Positions 1-11,359 of a stretch of 64,000 nt of DNA are shown in pieces (within the stretch, counting starts at the first letter, position 1; the number at the start of each line of letters is the position of its first letter). The stretch covers positions 31,015,653 to 31,079,652 of the forward strand of contig NC_079478.1 in assembly GCF_026230105.1 (NCBI RefSeq), written 5' to 3'. The position numbers and the translations under genes are program-made. The notes below the pieces were generated by a model. The model saw nothing but the letters and a program-made list of their open reading frames with translations. It ran no database searches and had not been told where the DNA came from. This DNA is from Diorhabda sublineata (lineage: Eukaryota > Arthropoda > Insecta > Coleoptera > Chrysomelidae).

Positions 1-3000
1 AATATTGAAAAGAAATATTCCCAAGTAAAGAATGGAGAGAATATTGTGTTCTATGGTTGTCATAGGAGTAAAATTTCGTTTTAAAACAAAACATGCAGTA
101 TGGCCAAATACAAAAGTACATGAATTCTCTACATCTTTGTTATACGGTACCTTTTGTCTAAATTATCGGTACACCAATATCGGAATTTTTGTTTATTGAA
201 TGCCCGAAGTCTATGGCTACCAAGATTGGATAAGAATCTTTGAACGAGCATGTATTACAGCGGTATTATGAGAGCAATAACATGAGATCTTCTTTCAGAA
301 AAATTACAGTAATATCGAAACATTTATTGAGGAAATATTTAATTCTGTATTCGTCCCAGTATAAGCCATGGAATTATTAGTTTTCCTCTCCAAGAAAAGG
401 CAGACCACTTCTTGGAACTATTAAAACCAAAACAGTATCGGTGGTAAAAGAAGTAATCATCTCGATATAATATACCCCTCTAATATATTGACAAAATTTT
501 TTTATGGGCTAAATCTACAAAATAGTTCATTCAAATAGTACATTTTCTTCCGTATTTTTTGTTGGAAAGAGTTTTTTTCAGCCTGCAGGAATTGTTCTAG
601 AACAAATATGAATTATACATGAAATTGAAAGTAGTTTAATAGACTTTCTAATAAAAGAACGTTTATTGGTATAAAACGCTTCCTGCTATATTGATCTGGA
701 TACAAACAGGAGAACGTATATTCATGGAAATTTTCGATTTAGATTCAGTTCGCTCCAACCACTTACTACTTACGGTTATGACAGGCCAATAGGCTCAATA
801 AAAATTCGATGAATATATGCACTTGAATATAATTGCATGTGGGATTTTCCATATATTTTCATGAACCAAAACTTGTGGTGAGGAAAACATTATACGTTGG
901 CGTGTGAGATTATCACGTTTAAATTTTTGAATTTTATACATGGAGAAACTTGCTTCCATATATAAGTGAACTTTTTCAATTTATAAGGAGACATTGATAC
1001 CAAAGTAAGGGTTTCATAATTTATATAATATATAAACGATCCAACAGAACTTTAATAAAATTAGTTTTCTCTTTACGCACTTGTCAAGTAGAAAAATAAC
1101 AAATTATTAAAGGAAACATTTTTATATGCATATTTAATTCATGCTTCGCTTTTGGATGAAACAAATCACTCAATGTTTCAATATTACATCGATATATTTT
1201 CCAATTGATAATATACATGTTGCAATGTTTCGAAATGATTGTGGGTTTCGTCATTGTACTATTTTCATATTATGAGATTCAAATATTATAATGTAACTGT
1301 CTGATAAATTATCATTTTTTTTTCTTTTGAAATCCGAATCAGAACGAATTTTCCGTTCCAGAAGTGAGAACAATATTTATCCAAATAGTAATGATCACCA
1401 GTAAGTCACCAACTTTATAACTATCCCTACGACTTTGGTAAAATGAGATAGATTCCAACTAAAGTTCAATACCTGCCTCTCTATCCTAATAGTGAACGAT
1501 TTTTCTTCACAAATCAATTGAAAAACCATCTTCCAATTGCTAATACTAATAATTCAGAAAATGGGAAATGCGTAGAAATACATAGAAAAGTCTTAACGAA
1601 CATGGGACAAAACACATAAAATAACTTGGTGTTCAATCTCAACATAACAATAAACCAACCAAATATGGAGAAAATTGAAACGGAAGTTTTACTTAGAAGA
1701 ATCCTGTGAGACCTCCATAATAGAACCACCCGATTACATCGAAAACTAGTTGAAACAGACACACTATACTCTTCGTTTTATCCCAAAGAAATAGAGATAT
1801 TGAAACTGGATAAACAAATACGCCCAATCGTTGGCGAGGTGTTTATGTTATGTTTTTTTTTCAACTAACTTCTAAAAAGGTCTTGTTATTTATTTGTTCT
1901 CTCTCTTCATTTTCTAGAATTTTCAAGAACTTTGTTCTGGATATATAAAGGAGTTTTAGTGTTTATAAACTCACCTAACCGATAGAGAGTATGAATGAAT
2001 AGAAAAAATATCACAATACACCCAATAAATCATTCTAGAAAGAGGAAAGTGACTATAGCCAACGATACAAAAGTGAAACAGAAGGAACAAGAAGTTATTT
2101 CAAAGTACCTAGCATGCAATAGAATTAAAAGAACTGGAGCAAAAAGAAGAAGCTTCAATAATATCAACATTTGCCTAAATTACATCAACACATTAAACAC
2201 CTAGCTACAGCTACCGAAAAATATAGAAAAAACAATTATTCCTTACTAACCGTATTATTTGTTCTAATATTTCGAAACCAATCAAGCCATCGTGTAAAGA
2301 AACATTTTTGAACAATACTCTTATCGAATTAGTAACTTAAAGAAGCCCATTTACATAGTAAGTTGATGAAAACCTCAAAGATAATTTTACGAAGGTACTT
2401 TCACTATTACAAAATGATGACTGCAAGTACTGTGGACGTAGTTACAAAACAAAATAAGACTGAAAATATAGACGACTGTTAGCAGAAATAAAAGGTTTCA
2501 TGTTATTTCATTGAAGACAACCTCATTTGTTAATTACACTTTCAAATAAATTGTTTTTCGTCTGTATTTTTTCTATAATTATCAAGAAATGAATTTTATT
2601 ACAACTTTCTGAAGATTGTTGCTTATAGACAACAAACCTCCACCCACAGCGTCCGTAGGTTTCTAAGAGACAAGCTTTCGAAATTTTTTTCGAACAATTA
2701 TCAATGTCTTTGAGTTTCTGATAATGAGAAACCATTCATCATTTTGTTACGTTACCACCTACATAGAGACAATACTGAGAGAGACACGGCTGCCTGATTT
2801 TACGAATCAGATCAATTAATGCAAGATATAACGGAACGACCAGTCGCAAACGAATATAAACTTCAGCTAAAAGTAATACTGACATAGTTCTTGGTTAGGG
2901 AAAATGATGAGTAATTAAAATGACGTATTCATTACTATCGACAAAACAGTCCATTAAGTGAATGAGTGAATACTTCATTTCATTTTTGTTCATGTTGAAA

Positions 3001-3481
3001 TTCAATAAAAACTTTCTGTGAAAATTGGTATGGAGTAAATTATACTAGAGTTCTATAAAATCCGGATTACGTTGACCAGTAGCGCTGTAAATTTGGTATT
3101 TGTTATGGTTTTAAATCCTGGTTCAATTATATTTATTTGACTTCTGTTTCAGTGAAAATATATGAATATTTTGCCAAAGTAGATGTATAATTTGAGCTTT
3201 CCATCAATAATTACAGTATTATAATATTTCCCATTTCATTTTTGATATTATTGTCCTTCCTAGAATGTAATTTCGCATGGTGTTGCACTCAAAATGAAAC
3301 CGTCCAAGGATTTTTCAAAATGCCAACGATTCGATCTTTTATTTGATGCTTATCAAGGTTATTGGAAATATATAGTATTTAGACGTTGATGAAGATGAAC
3401 AAGTAAACAACACATTGTTGAAATGAAAAGTGGAACAATAATTAGATAGTGTAACAGTATAAATATGCACTTTTAAATGAA
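1..3481. other. No recognisable gene
   Basis: AT-rich DNA with only short, unrelated open frames (at most about 80 codons). None shows a known domain, good codon structure or convincing splice context. I see no RNA gene or terminal repeat here. Confidence 0.6.
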
Positions 3482-4050
3482 TCGAATACCCTGTATCTAA
3501 GACAAATCATATAACATAAACAAATATCAAATCAAAGAAAATAATGCATACACATATAAGTAAAAGCCTGTGCAAGCAATATACCTTTTTAAATTATTAG
3601 ACGTCAGTCAGTTACATTGGAGCTCGATATTGGCCACATATTACAGTTGTTAACTGTATCATTCAGGTTTATGTATATCATTTCGCTGATGGTTCTTTTT
3701 GCATATTTATGTTCCTTATCCAGAATTCTCACATCATCAAAATTAAAGTTGTGACCATCAGAGAAATGATGATCAGTTCATGCTTTTGTTAATATTGGAA
3801 AAGTTTGGAAGTATTCATTGATAGATATATCTTAACAGGAGAATTATCTCTTCGTGGGGAATATGTACTTTATCTTTTGACTGACGTCTAATAATTTGAA
3901 ACGTATGTTGTTTGCACAGGTTCTTCTTATATGTAAATGTATTGGTTTCTTTAAATAACTCATTCTCATTGTTTTTCTGTTTTATGCAACAATGTTTTTA
4001 TTTGTTTATGTTATAGTTTTTCTTAGATGTAGTATGTGCTCTCCATTTAT
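3482..4050. repeat. Long imperfect inverted repeat (MITE-like or foldback)
   Basis: The left arm (about 3482-3610) and the reverse complement of the right arm (about 3881-4040) align over some 130 bases with indels. The inner ends are nearly identical (GACTGACGTCTAATAATTT), followed by shared blocks TGCACAGG, CTTATATGT and ATTTGTTTATGTTATA. The spacer is about 270 bases and has no coding potential. This fits a decayed non-autonomous DNA transposon or foldback element. No clear target duplication was found, so the outer limits are approximate. Confidence 0.55.
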
Positions 4051-4747
4051 ATATACTTGTATAGATATTTATATTGTTAAAGTATCTGATTTCACTTATA
4101 ATTTCACAATTTCACGTGGGTTATAATGTACCATACATGTTTAGCCTTGGTAAAGATCAAATAAGAGATCGAAACGTTGGTATTTTCAAAAACTCTTGGA
4201 CAACAACACTTTCTGATTTTCTTAGATTATCGATAAATACTCAACGTCAGTCACTGATTTGGATCGAAAGGATGTTCACGTATTTTCAGTTGTAGATACC
4301 TTTTTTTATTTGAATTTGTATGTAAAAATCTTCAGTGTGTTCACAACTTCTTTACTGTGGTATATTTTCAAAATTGACCGGTAGACGAGATTTATCTACT
4401 GAGGATATGCTGAGAGTTTGAGTGCTAGAAGTCTCTTTCAAGAGCTCATATTCAAAAAGTCCCAAAGGTAGAAAAAGAGATATATTTAGTTCATCGTACA
4501 AGGAAAAAAGTACGGAATTCTAGATTGAGAATGAGGCAAAAAAATACACAATTTTTTTCTGTGACAGGAAAAACGATGATTTAATATTGAAAAATTATAT
4601 TACCAAAATATTAATGTTAGAATTCTATCGATATCGAATTTGAATTTGGACATTAGCAGGCTATGTTGTACTTTAGCGGCAATTACATCGGCGTTGCTAA
4701 GGAAACTTTGTCATTGTTCAGTTCTTTTCAATACTATAAAGTAAAAT

Positions 4748-5410
4748 ATGTCTGATTCTGAGTTTTCTTTGATTTCCCGGAATTAGTAGTAGTAGCTAAA
4801 GTACTGTCACAAAAATTATTGCCACCTAATTCGCGGAAAATTTACGAAACCACGTATTCAAGTATCATGAAATGGAAAATGAGGGAAACAAGAAGTTCTT
4901 TCTAGGAGAGGGTGTTATTGGCTTAGTTTTTGAAAATGGCACAACAAAAGCCATTATCATTGAGGAAAAGGATGCAAGCCCTGCGAGTACAAAAATTGGT
5001 GATTTTTTGAATAATGGTCCTGATGAAGTTTACTTGATGTTTTGTAATCTTTATTAATTATGAACCTTGAAGAAATAAAGAATGATGTACACAGGAGATT
5101 TGTAGTTCCTGAAAGATATATTTTACCGAATGTACATAATCATGGAAAATGAATCAATCAGATTGTGGTTAGAAACCAGTTTCATACGATTCCCGAAACA
5201 GGAGCTAATATTTTCCAACTTGGAAACGCTAACTCATATACAGGTCATTTATTTCCAAGATCGACTGTTACACTTCTTGAATCTGGAAGAGACTTGATGA
5301 CACTAAAGAAACATTGCAATTGGAAGCCATCAACGGTCGCTGATGGTTAGGTTGATGAATTGGTAACAGACATAACAGAAATAATAATGTCTTTAGAACG
5401 TCTGCTAGTG
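4748..5410 (+). pseudogene. Tyrosine recombinase (Crypton-like) relic, internally deleted
   Basis: This is the broken remnant of a tyrosine (phage-integrase-type) recombinase of the kind spread through insect genomes by Crypton-like elements. A possible start ATG is at 4748, and stops follow soon after. The N-terminal SAM-like part is readable at about 4800-4900 (LLPPNSRKIYETTYSSIMKW, then a shifted frame with VLLA and F). The frame then reaches PDEVYLMF near 5020-5045, which normally opens the catalytic domain. The catalytic middle is missing. The C-terminal part resumes near 5150 with INQ, SYTGHLFPRSTVTLLESG, LMTLKKHCNWKPSTVADG. The GH-x-x-R box reads GHLFPR, so the usual second arginine position is proline. 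Frameshifts, stops and the internal deletion make it non-functional. Family assignment is from motif order. Crypton versus a related domesticated recombinase cannot be settled. Confidence 0.6.
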
Positions 5411-6399
5411 CTAAAATAACACCGAATTTGTGGCCCAATCCTTGTGATGACAGAAAAAAATATAATTTCAACAAAAAAAAATAGACAGTTGTACCGATTA
5501 GTTTGAGGAACGTGTCATTCATGACACAGATAGACACACAAGATATTCTAAAATTGAATATTATTGCTTAATCCGGAAAAAAATTAAATAATTTCTAAAA
5601 ACAGTTTTATTCGAATTCGTTGATATTGTTCTATAATTTAACCAGAGATTTACAGACGGGTGATTTTCTGTCATTTCTTTTAATATATCGCAAAATTAAT
5701 TATTTCATGAACAGATCTCATGAAAAATTTGCTATTTATAAATGTTTGTTGAAAAATATCTCTCCATGAGGAACACCACATTTTTTTAATATATATCTGG
5801 ATGAGTTCTAGTGATATAAAAATCAGACGTAACTGAACTGACGGAGATATCCAAGAAAATATCTCTGAGATAATAATAATACGTCACTGAAATTAGTTTA
5901 GATATCGTCTTCTGTACAGTCTCGTTCTTTTGAATCAAATTGTTCATCATTCAACGGTTCTGATGATAGTAGTATAAATATTTGATTACGAGTAATGAAC
6001 TTGATTCAACTGATTATAGAAATAATGATGACAATCCGAACGTGCTGTGGAAAAATTGTTCTCTTTCTTTGGGTTTATATTATTGATTACTACGTAATAA
6101 TTTTCTATGAGTTTTTCTCAAGAAAATATAGAAATATTACTTCAATCATACGATAAAACTCTAGCTCATTATACGTTGAATGTTGGAAATTACGATTTCC
6201 ACATCGACGAATTCAACGTATCGTAAACTGATTCACTAGACCGGGATATAGTTATAAATTGACAAAATCAATCAAATCATTTATTCATGTTAAATAAGTC
6301 TTGAGTTGCATATATTGAGAATGTTAATATTTTTTAATATTTTACATATTCATAGGTAGATACGATATAGTTTGACGTTTTTAATAGTGAACGTGTTCT
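5411..6399. other. No recognisable gene
   Basis: AT-rich sequence between the recombinase relic and a mariner relic. No coding frame, repeat end or RNA gene is supported. Confidence 0.55.
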
Positions 6400-7230
6400 C
6401 ATACGAGTGGTGTATGAGTTTTTCTATAGACACTTGAAACATTCACATTGTTCAAAATTTTCGTATAATTTTCGACATGCATTAAACCAAAAACAGTGTG
6501 CCGATCAACTCGATTCTCTTTTGATAATGAAGAACCATCTCGAGCAACCGTCTTTCGCTGGTTTTCCGAATTCAATCGTGGTTGCACTTCGCCACAGGAT
6601 AAATTTCGTAAAGGTCGTCCAAAATCAGCTGTTATACCAGAAAACATCGATGCTGTGCGTGAAATGATATTGCTAGAAATTCATAGGATCCACCGTGAGA
6701 TTGAAGGGTACTTAGGCATTAGTTCCCATCGTATATATTTAATATTGCATGAACATTTAGCTGCCAAGATTCGTTCGCATTTGATACCGCATAATACGAC
6801 AATCACGAATGCCGAAAAGAATCAGTTGCGGTACTTCAAATGACGTCTATAAGTGATAGTCATGGATTTATGAATCCAAAACTAAAGAAAAATAGACTGT
6901 ATGAGTCTTCCAAGACGAGCCAAATTCAACAAAAGTTGTTTGCACACGAAGCACTTTTCGGAATAACTAGATAACCACCGTTCTATTAAAGCAACGTAGA
7001 ATGGTCAGTTGTGAATAGTACACCAGAATTTGTTTGCAAGAAGTGTTATAAAGAAGTGAAAATATCAGCGACGATGCGAGTTCCTAGGTGAACTTTTTTC
7101 TACACCGGAAGAAGCGATTGATGCGTTCAAATGACATGTTTTGGAGGAACATCAATTGGGATGGGACAACTGCTTTGAAATTGGCTCAAAAGCCAACAAA
7201 AGTGTATTGATCTCAATGAAAAATATGTAA
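6400..7230 (+). pseudogene. mariner transposase relic
   Basis: Degenerate mariner-family transposase. The N-terminal helix-turn-helix part is readable at 6460-6840 over two frames: FRHALNQKQCADQL, then EPSRATVFRWFSEFNRG, then FRKGRPKSAVIPENIDAVRE, then the second HTH with GISSHRIYLILHEHL. After 6841 the frame is broken. The region of the first catalytic Asp (normally DESW) is degraded. The stretch with the second and third catalytic Asp is missing: the frame jumps from a KE-rich segment near 7050 to the C-terminal STPEEAIDAF segment at about 7105-7130. It ends near the stop at 7228-7230. Terminal inverted repeats were not recognised. It matches the subfamily of the 3' fragment at 47825-48200. 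It is clearly non-functional. Confidence 0.85.
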
Positions 7231-9063
7231 GAAAATTAAAAATTATCATATTTATATTACATATATATAAATATTTGTTTTCATTTCTCTATCCCAAAAC
7301 GCACGTGAAGAAATATTTTCAATATTTTTCTACTATCAAGGAAAACATACATCCACAATAAGTCAACTTGTTTTTCAAGTAACGACATGCTCCATACAAT
7401 GACTCATTATGTTTTCATGGGAGAGAGGAATTTTTAGAACCGTTGGGAGATCTATTCTAAAAAGACCATTTATGTCACTACTACATGAACACTCACAACT
7501 ACACTGACCGACACAGATTATGATTAGCAAGTTATCCTGTTCAGAAACTGAAGGTTCACCCTCTGGCAAACTGAAATTAATTAACTTAACCTACCTATAT
7601 TTACTAAATTTTCCTACCACATATTTCTACGGAAAACTATTTCAGATGAATTTTCAACATGAACTTTCACATTCATACCTCTACCAATGAACTATAGAAT
7701 GGGCTGTAAGGAACCCTTTAACTCTATTTGAAATATTCTTAGTTAATGCTTGAATGATTAGAATGTCGCATTGCTAATTATGGGAGAATAAGTCATTCAC
7801 ATATTCCTTTTGTGGATTCAGCAATGTATACAAATATTCATTTAGAGGGTGAACTCATATCATAAAGAAGAACTTATAACAGAGAATTCAGAAAACAGGA
7901 ACATCTGGAAAGAGTTCGGCATATCTAATATTCCAAAACAAAGAATAACGAACGATCTTTGATACGTTAGGTTAGGAATGATCTCTACTGGGACCTCAAA
8001 TGGATATTGTTGGACAGATTATAAAAAATTGATTAGAAAAACCGATTTAGTGAGAAGACTCAAGCGGAAGTATTGTTTTGAATGAGTATGAGATAGACTT
8101 GGAGAAAAAGTAAAATATATTAGTTAATACACGTAAAGGTGAGTAACCTTCAATTATACAAACCTTAAACGTAATAAGCTGGGAAGGAATTAATCATTGA
8201 TCAAATTTTAATAAGAGATTGGAATATCAACAAATGCCCTGTAAGAAGAAACCCTTGTGATGATAATCAGAAATTTTTAGCTGAAACTTTCCATTTTCCT
8301 TAAATTTTTCCAATTTAAAAAGGAATATCCTCCTTTCAAACTCTAATAGTTCAAATGTTTTTGTAGTAAAAGACATCATACACAAAAACATTCTCTGCCC
8401 TCTATTACAGATAGGTTAGTAGAGACTAGAACAATGTGCAAGGTAATCAATAAGTAATTATCCGGAATAGCAGCATTCCTAAATCGTTCTGGAAATTCAA
8501 AGGAATTTCAAACTGGGAGAACGAGAGATAGAGAAAACTGAAACGAACAAAACCTGTATGATAAACTCACATGATTGGTATAATGAATTATTAATGCATG
8601 ATATTACAGGGTGTAATTATCGAATTTCCGTCGATGTAAATATATTTAACGACAATTGAATTATTTGTTATTTCAGATAACAATGCCATATGGTAATTGA
8701 AGTGAATGTGTTGTGAAAATTATAATATGTGTTGTTTAGAGAAGTATCCATAGAACAATCAAAATAAATCTCCGTTAAAGACTGGTAGATACTTATGAAG
8801 AGAAAAATACCTTTCGAATAATTTTCTCAATAAATGCAAGTGCGTAAAATAACCGACGCCCAAGATCTTGAGCAGAAATTGAACATTATTTGACTTATCA
8901 AAATATTTCAGAGATGATCAAAATAATATATTGCTGCCTTTAGACTAGCTTCCATTAGAATTACAACACAATCGTTCCTCTGGTTGAGTTTAACATAACA
9001 GAAATATTATTATTGACCAATAAATTTCTAGTTAATAAAACTAAAAAATAAAGAAGGGTCAAG

Positions 9064-9066
<3 letters not shown>
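7231..9066. other. No recognisable gene
   Basis: No domain-bearing frame. A 64-codon minus-strand frame at 7375-7569 contains a short Cys-rich stretch (CVGQCSCECSCSSD) and is preceded by a possible splice acceptor (TTTCAG), but nothing else supports an exon. The rest is plain AT-rich DNA. Confidence 0.5.

Positions 9067-9145
<79 letters not shown>
9067..9145. repeat. (TA)n microsatellite, left of Gypsy element
   Basis: About 79 bases of pure TA dinucleotide repeat. It abuts the 3' LTR exactly at 9146. A matching TA array flanks the other side of the element. Confidence 0.98.
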
Positions 9146-9149
<4 letters not shown>

Positions 9150-10400
9150 ATGGTATTAATAGTGTGTAATGTTTATTTTTATACATTTTATTTTAAATAA
9201 AATCAGATTTTAATTTGGGCGCCATTAATAATTATTTAAATTTCTTTATTTTATTATGTTATTATTATTTTTTTTATTCTCAGGGTATTATATTGTGAGG
9301 TCAAATTAAAAAATTTTATTGCGATAAATTGTTATGGTTATAAGGTCAGATTATAATAGTTTTAAGACCGGGTCTGTTCTTTATAATGAATAAAATATTC
9401 AAAATATACAATTTCTTAACTAGCTATTACAATTATTTTATTTTACAAACATTCATTCTTTCATTCATACTCATAATTACATTCATAAAACTAAATTACA
9501 TGGAAGTGTGAACTCAAATATTATATACTAAAAGAAATACTTAAACAGTACCTTAAGTGTTTGTTATGTTGTATTTTTTAATTTTTTTTTCAATTGGATA
9601 TTGTTACGGCCTTGCAGAATATACAGATACTCCGCTGTAGTTCCACTCCTGTTCTTTTCCTTTTCACAACTTCTTTATCTTGGAAATTGTTCCTTTGTGA
9701 GTATTCTCACTTATTTCACTTTATTTAATTGTTTTCACTAATTTCTTATTACTACACTTATACAATTATTAATTATCAATCCTTTGAATATTTTATGCCT
9801 TTTTTATCAAGATTTTAATTTTTTTAAATTTCAATTAAAATTATTTTACTCTTTTTTCTCTTGTCAAAAAAAATTTTTTTTTTCTCGTTGTTGATTTTCT
9901 TCTTCATTCATTTTTTTTTTTTAAACAAACTTTTTTTTTTTCTTTTAACCAATGATATTTATTTTAAAAGTTAGTTACTAAATTGTCATTTCTAAATTTT
10001 TAAATTATTGTGACTTTATTCAAATAATATTATTCTATAATTCCTTTGTTGTATTTATTTCATTCCTATGTTATTAATTTTATCATTGCAGTTGTCAAAA
10101 TTTTTATATTTTATCATTTATAACCTTAAAATTTATGTTGGTATGTGGCACAAATTTTTGAAGTTGGTGCTCCTGTTTTTATCTGTCAATTTATGGATTA
10201 AATACTTTGATTATACAGGATTTGTCAAAATTAAATAATAATTTAGAATATAGTGTTGGCCAAAACTTAATATAAAGAATGTTATTTATTTTATTGTGAT
10301 AAACTGCTCTAAATAACCGAATAACAGAACTGAACTTATTGCTTTATTTATATCTTATTATTATTTCATAATTTATTTTGGATATATTCATACCATAACA
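9146..10400 (-). repeat. 3' LTR of the Gypsy element
   Basis: 1255 bases. On the minus strand it begins TGTTATGGTATGAATATA and ends TATTAATACCATAACA, giving an 11-base inverted terminal match. It shares two long blocks with 13178-13766: the U5-side block 9146-9528 and the U3-side block 10175-10375. The middle (about 9529-10174) is unique to this copy. Only this LTR keeps both termini. Confidence 0.93.
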
Positions 10401-10462
10401 ACATTCCCAAAATTTGTTTTCTTGATTTATTTTATTTATAAAAGAAATAAGAAAACCAAATT

Positions 10463-11356
10463 TTAATTCTTCTTTATATTTCTTGCATCTAAACAAAGTC
10501 TCAATTCTCCATTCTTTTTTAATATCACAACAATAGGATTAATGTATTGTGAGTTGCTTCTTTCTATTATTTTATTTTCCAATAGTTCTTTTATGCATTT
10601 TCTCACTTGATCTTTATACTTGTATGGAATAGGATAAGTTTTAGCTTTGAAATTCTTAATATCTTCATTGACTTCTATTTTATGTACATAATCTTTCGCA
10701 ATTCTATTTTCCTTTGAAAATAAATTATTATATTTATTCATTAACATTTTTATTTCTTCTTTTCTGTCCTCTGGACAATCCATTATAACTTCATCTTCCC
10801 CTTCTTCTTCATCATAATTTTTTTTCAAATCTTCCTTGTACATATTATTAACTACTTTACCTTCTTCCTTCAAAGCTATTATTTCAAAGTTAATCCATGT
10901 TCCATCCAATTTTAATCTTCTTTCTTCAATATCTATTATGGCTTTATGTTTTTCTAGCACATCATATCCTATTATTATTTCCCTCTCAATATCTGGAGCA
11001 ATTAATACTTGTAAATTAAATTCTTTTCCCTTAATATTAGCATTTATATTTATTAATCTATTAATTTCACATATTTTCTTTGAATTAGCACCTATTAAAT
11101 TTATTTTTGGGATTTTAATAATTTTATTTGTAGGAATATTTAATTTATCAACAAAATTTTGATTAATCATTGATGCTTCTGATCCAGTATCAATAAGTAA
11201 TTTAGCTTCTAAATTGTTAATTAGCCCATTTATAATAATTAAACTATTATTCCCATCTGTGTCTATATTTTCATTTATTTTTATAAATTCATTTGGATTT
11301 TCATATTTACAAATATATATATTTTGTTTATTTGATGTGTGCGTATTTAAAAATTT
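10463..11356 (-). CDS. pol: Gypsy pol, 5' part: aspartic protease and RT N-terminus, truncated
   Basis: This frame opens just after a TGA at 11357-11359 and is entered from gag by -1 frameshifting; it has no start codon of its own at that point. The aspartic protease is marked by LLIDTGSEAS (catalytic DTG at about 11180-11190) and, further on, by EREIIIGYDVL, the usual second protease motif. An acidic linker follows. The reverse-transcriptase start is typical of Ty3/Gypsy: YPIPYKYKDQVRKCIKELLE, IIERSNSQYINPIVVILKKN, then LRLCLDARN. It stops at 10463, before the catalytic YxDD box, so no polymerase, RNase H or integrase is encoded. The protease may be functional and could process Gag. The loss is clean and lies 62 bases from the LTR, which points to one deletion that spared the 3' end needed for priming. 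Confidence 0.9.
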   Translation of the reverse strand, partial: KFLNTHTSNKQNIYICKYENPNEFIKINENIDTDGNNSLIIINGLINNLEAKLLIDTGSEASMINQNFVDKLNIPTNKIIKIPKINLIGANSKKICEINRLININANIKGKEFNLQVLIAPDIEREIIIGYDVLEKHKAIIDIEERRLKLDGTWINFEIIALKEEGKVVNNMYKEDLKKNYDEEEGEDEVIMDCPEDRKEEIKMLMNKYNNLFSKENRIAKDYVHKIEVNEDIKNFKAKTYPIPYKYKDQVRKCIKELLENKIIERSNSQYINPIVVILKKNGELRLCLDARNIKKN

Positions 11357-11359
11357 TCA
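11347..11359 (-). other. -1 ribosomal frameshift site between gag and pol
   Basis: On the minus strand the last gag codons are GAA AAT TTT TAA. They contain the slippery heptamer A AAT TTT (11356-11350) directly before the gag stop. After a one-base slip back, reading continues TTA AAT ACG into the protease frame. The pol frame has a TGA at 11359-11357, so slippage is possible only in this window of a few bases. The motif follows the X XXY YYZ rule. A downstream pseudoknot was not assessed. Confidence 0.85.

Noticed and set aside
7965..7978. GTTAGGTTAGG and similar as insect telomere repeat (TTAGG)n
   Set aside because: Only two units; also at 21325 and 62325 as single copies. No array.
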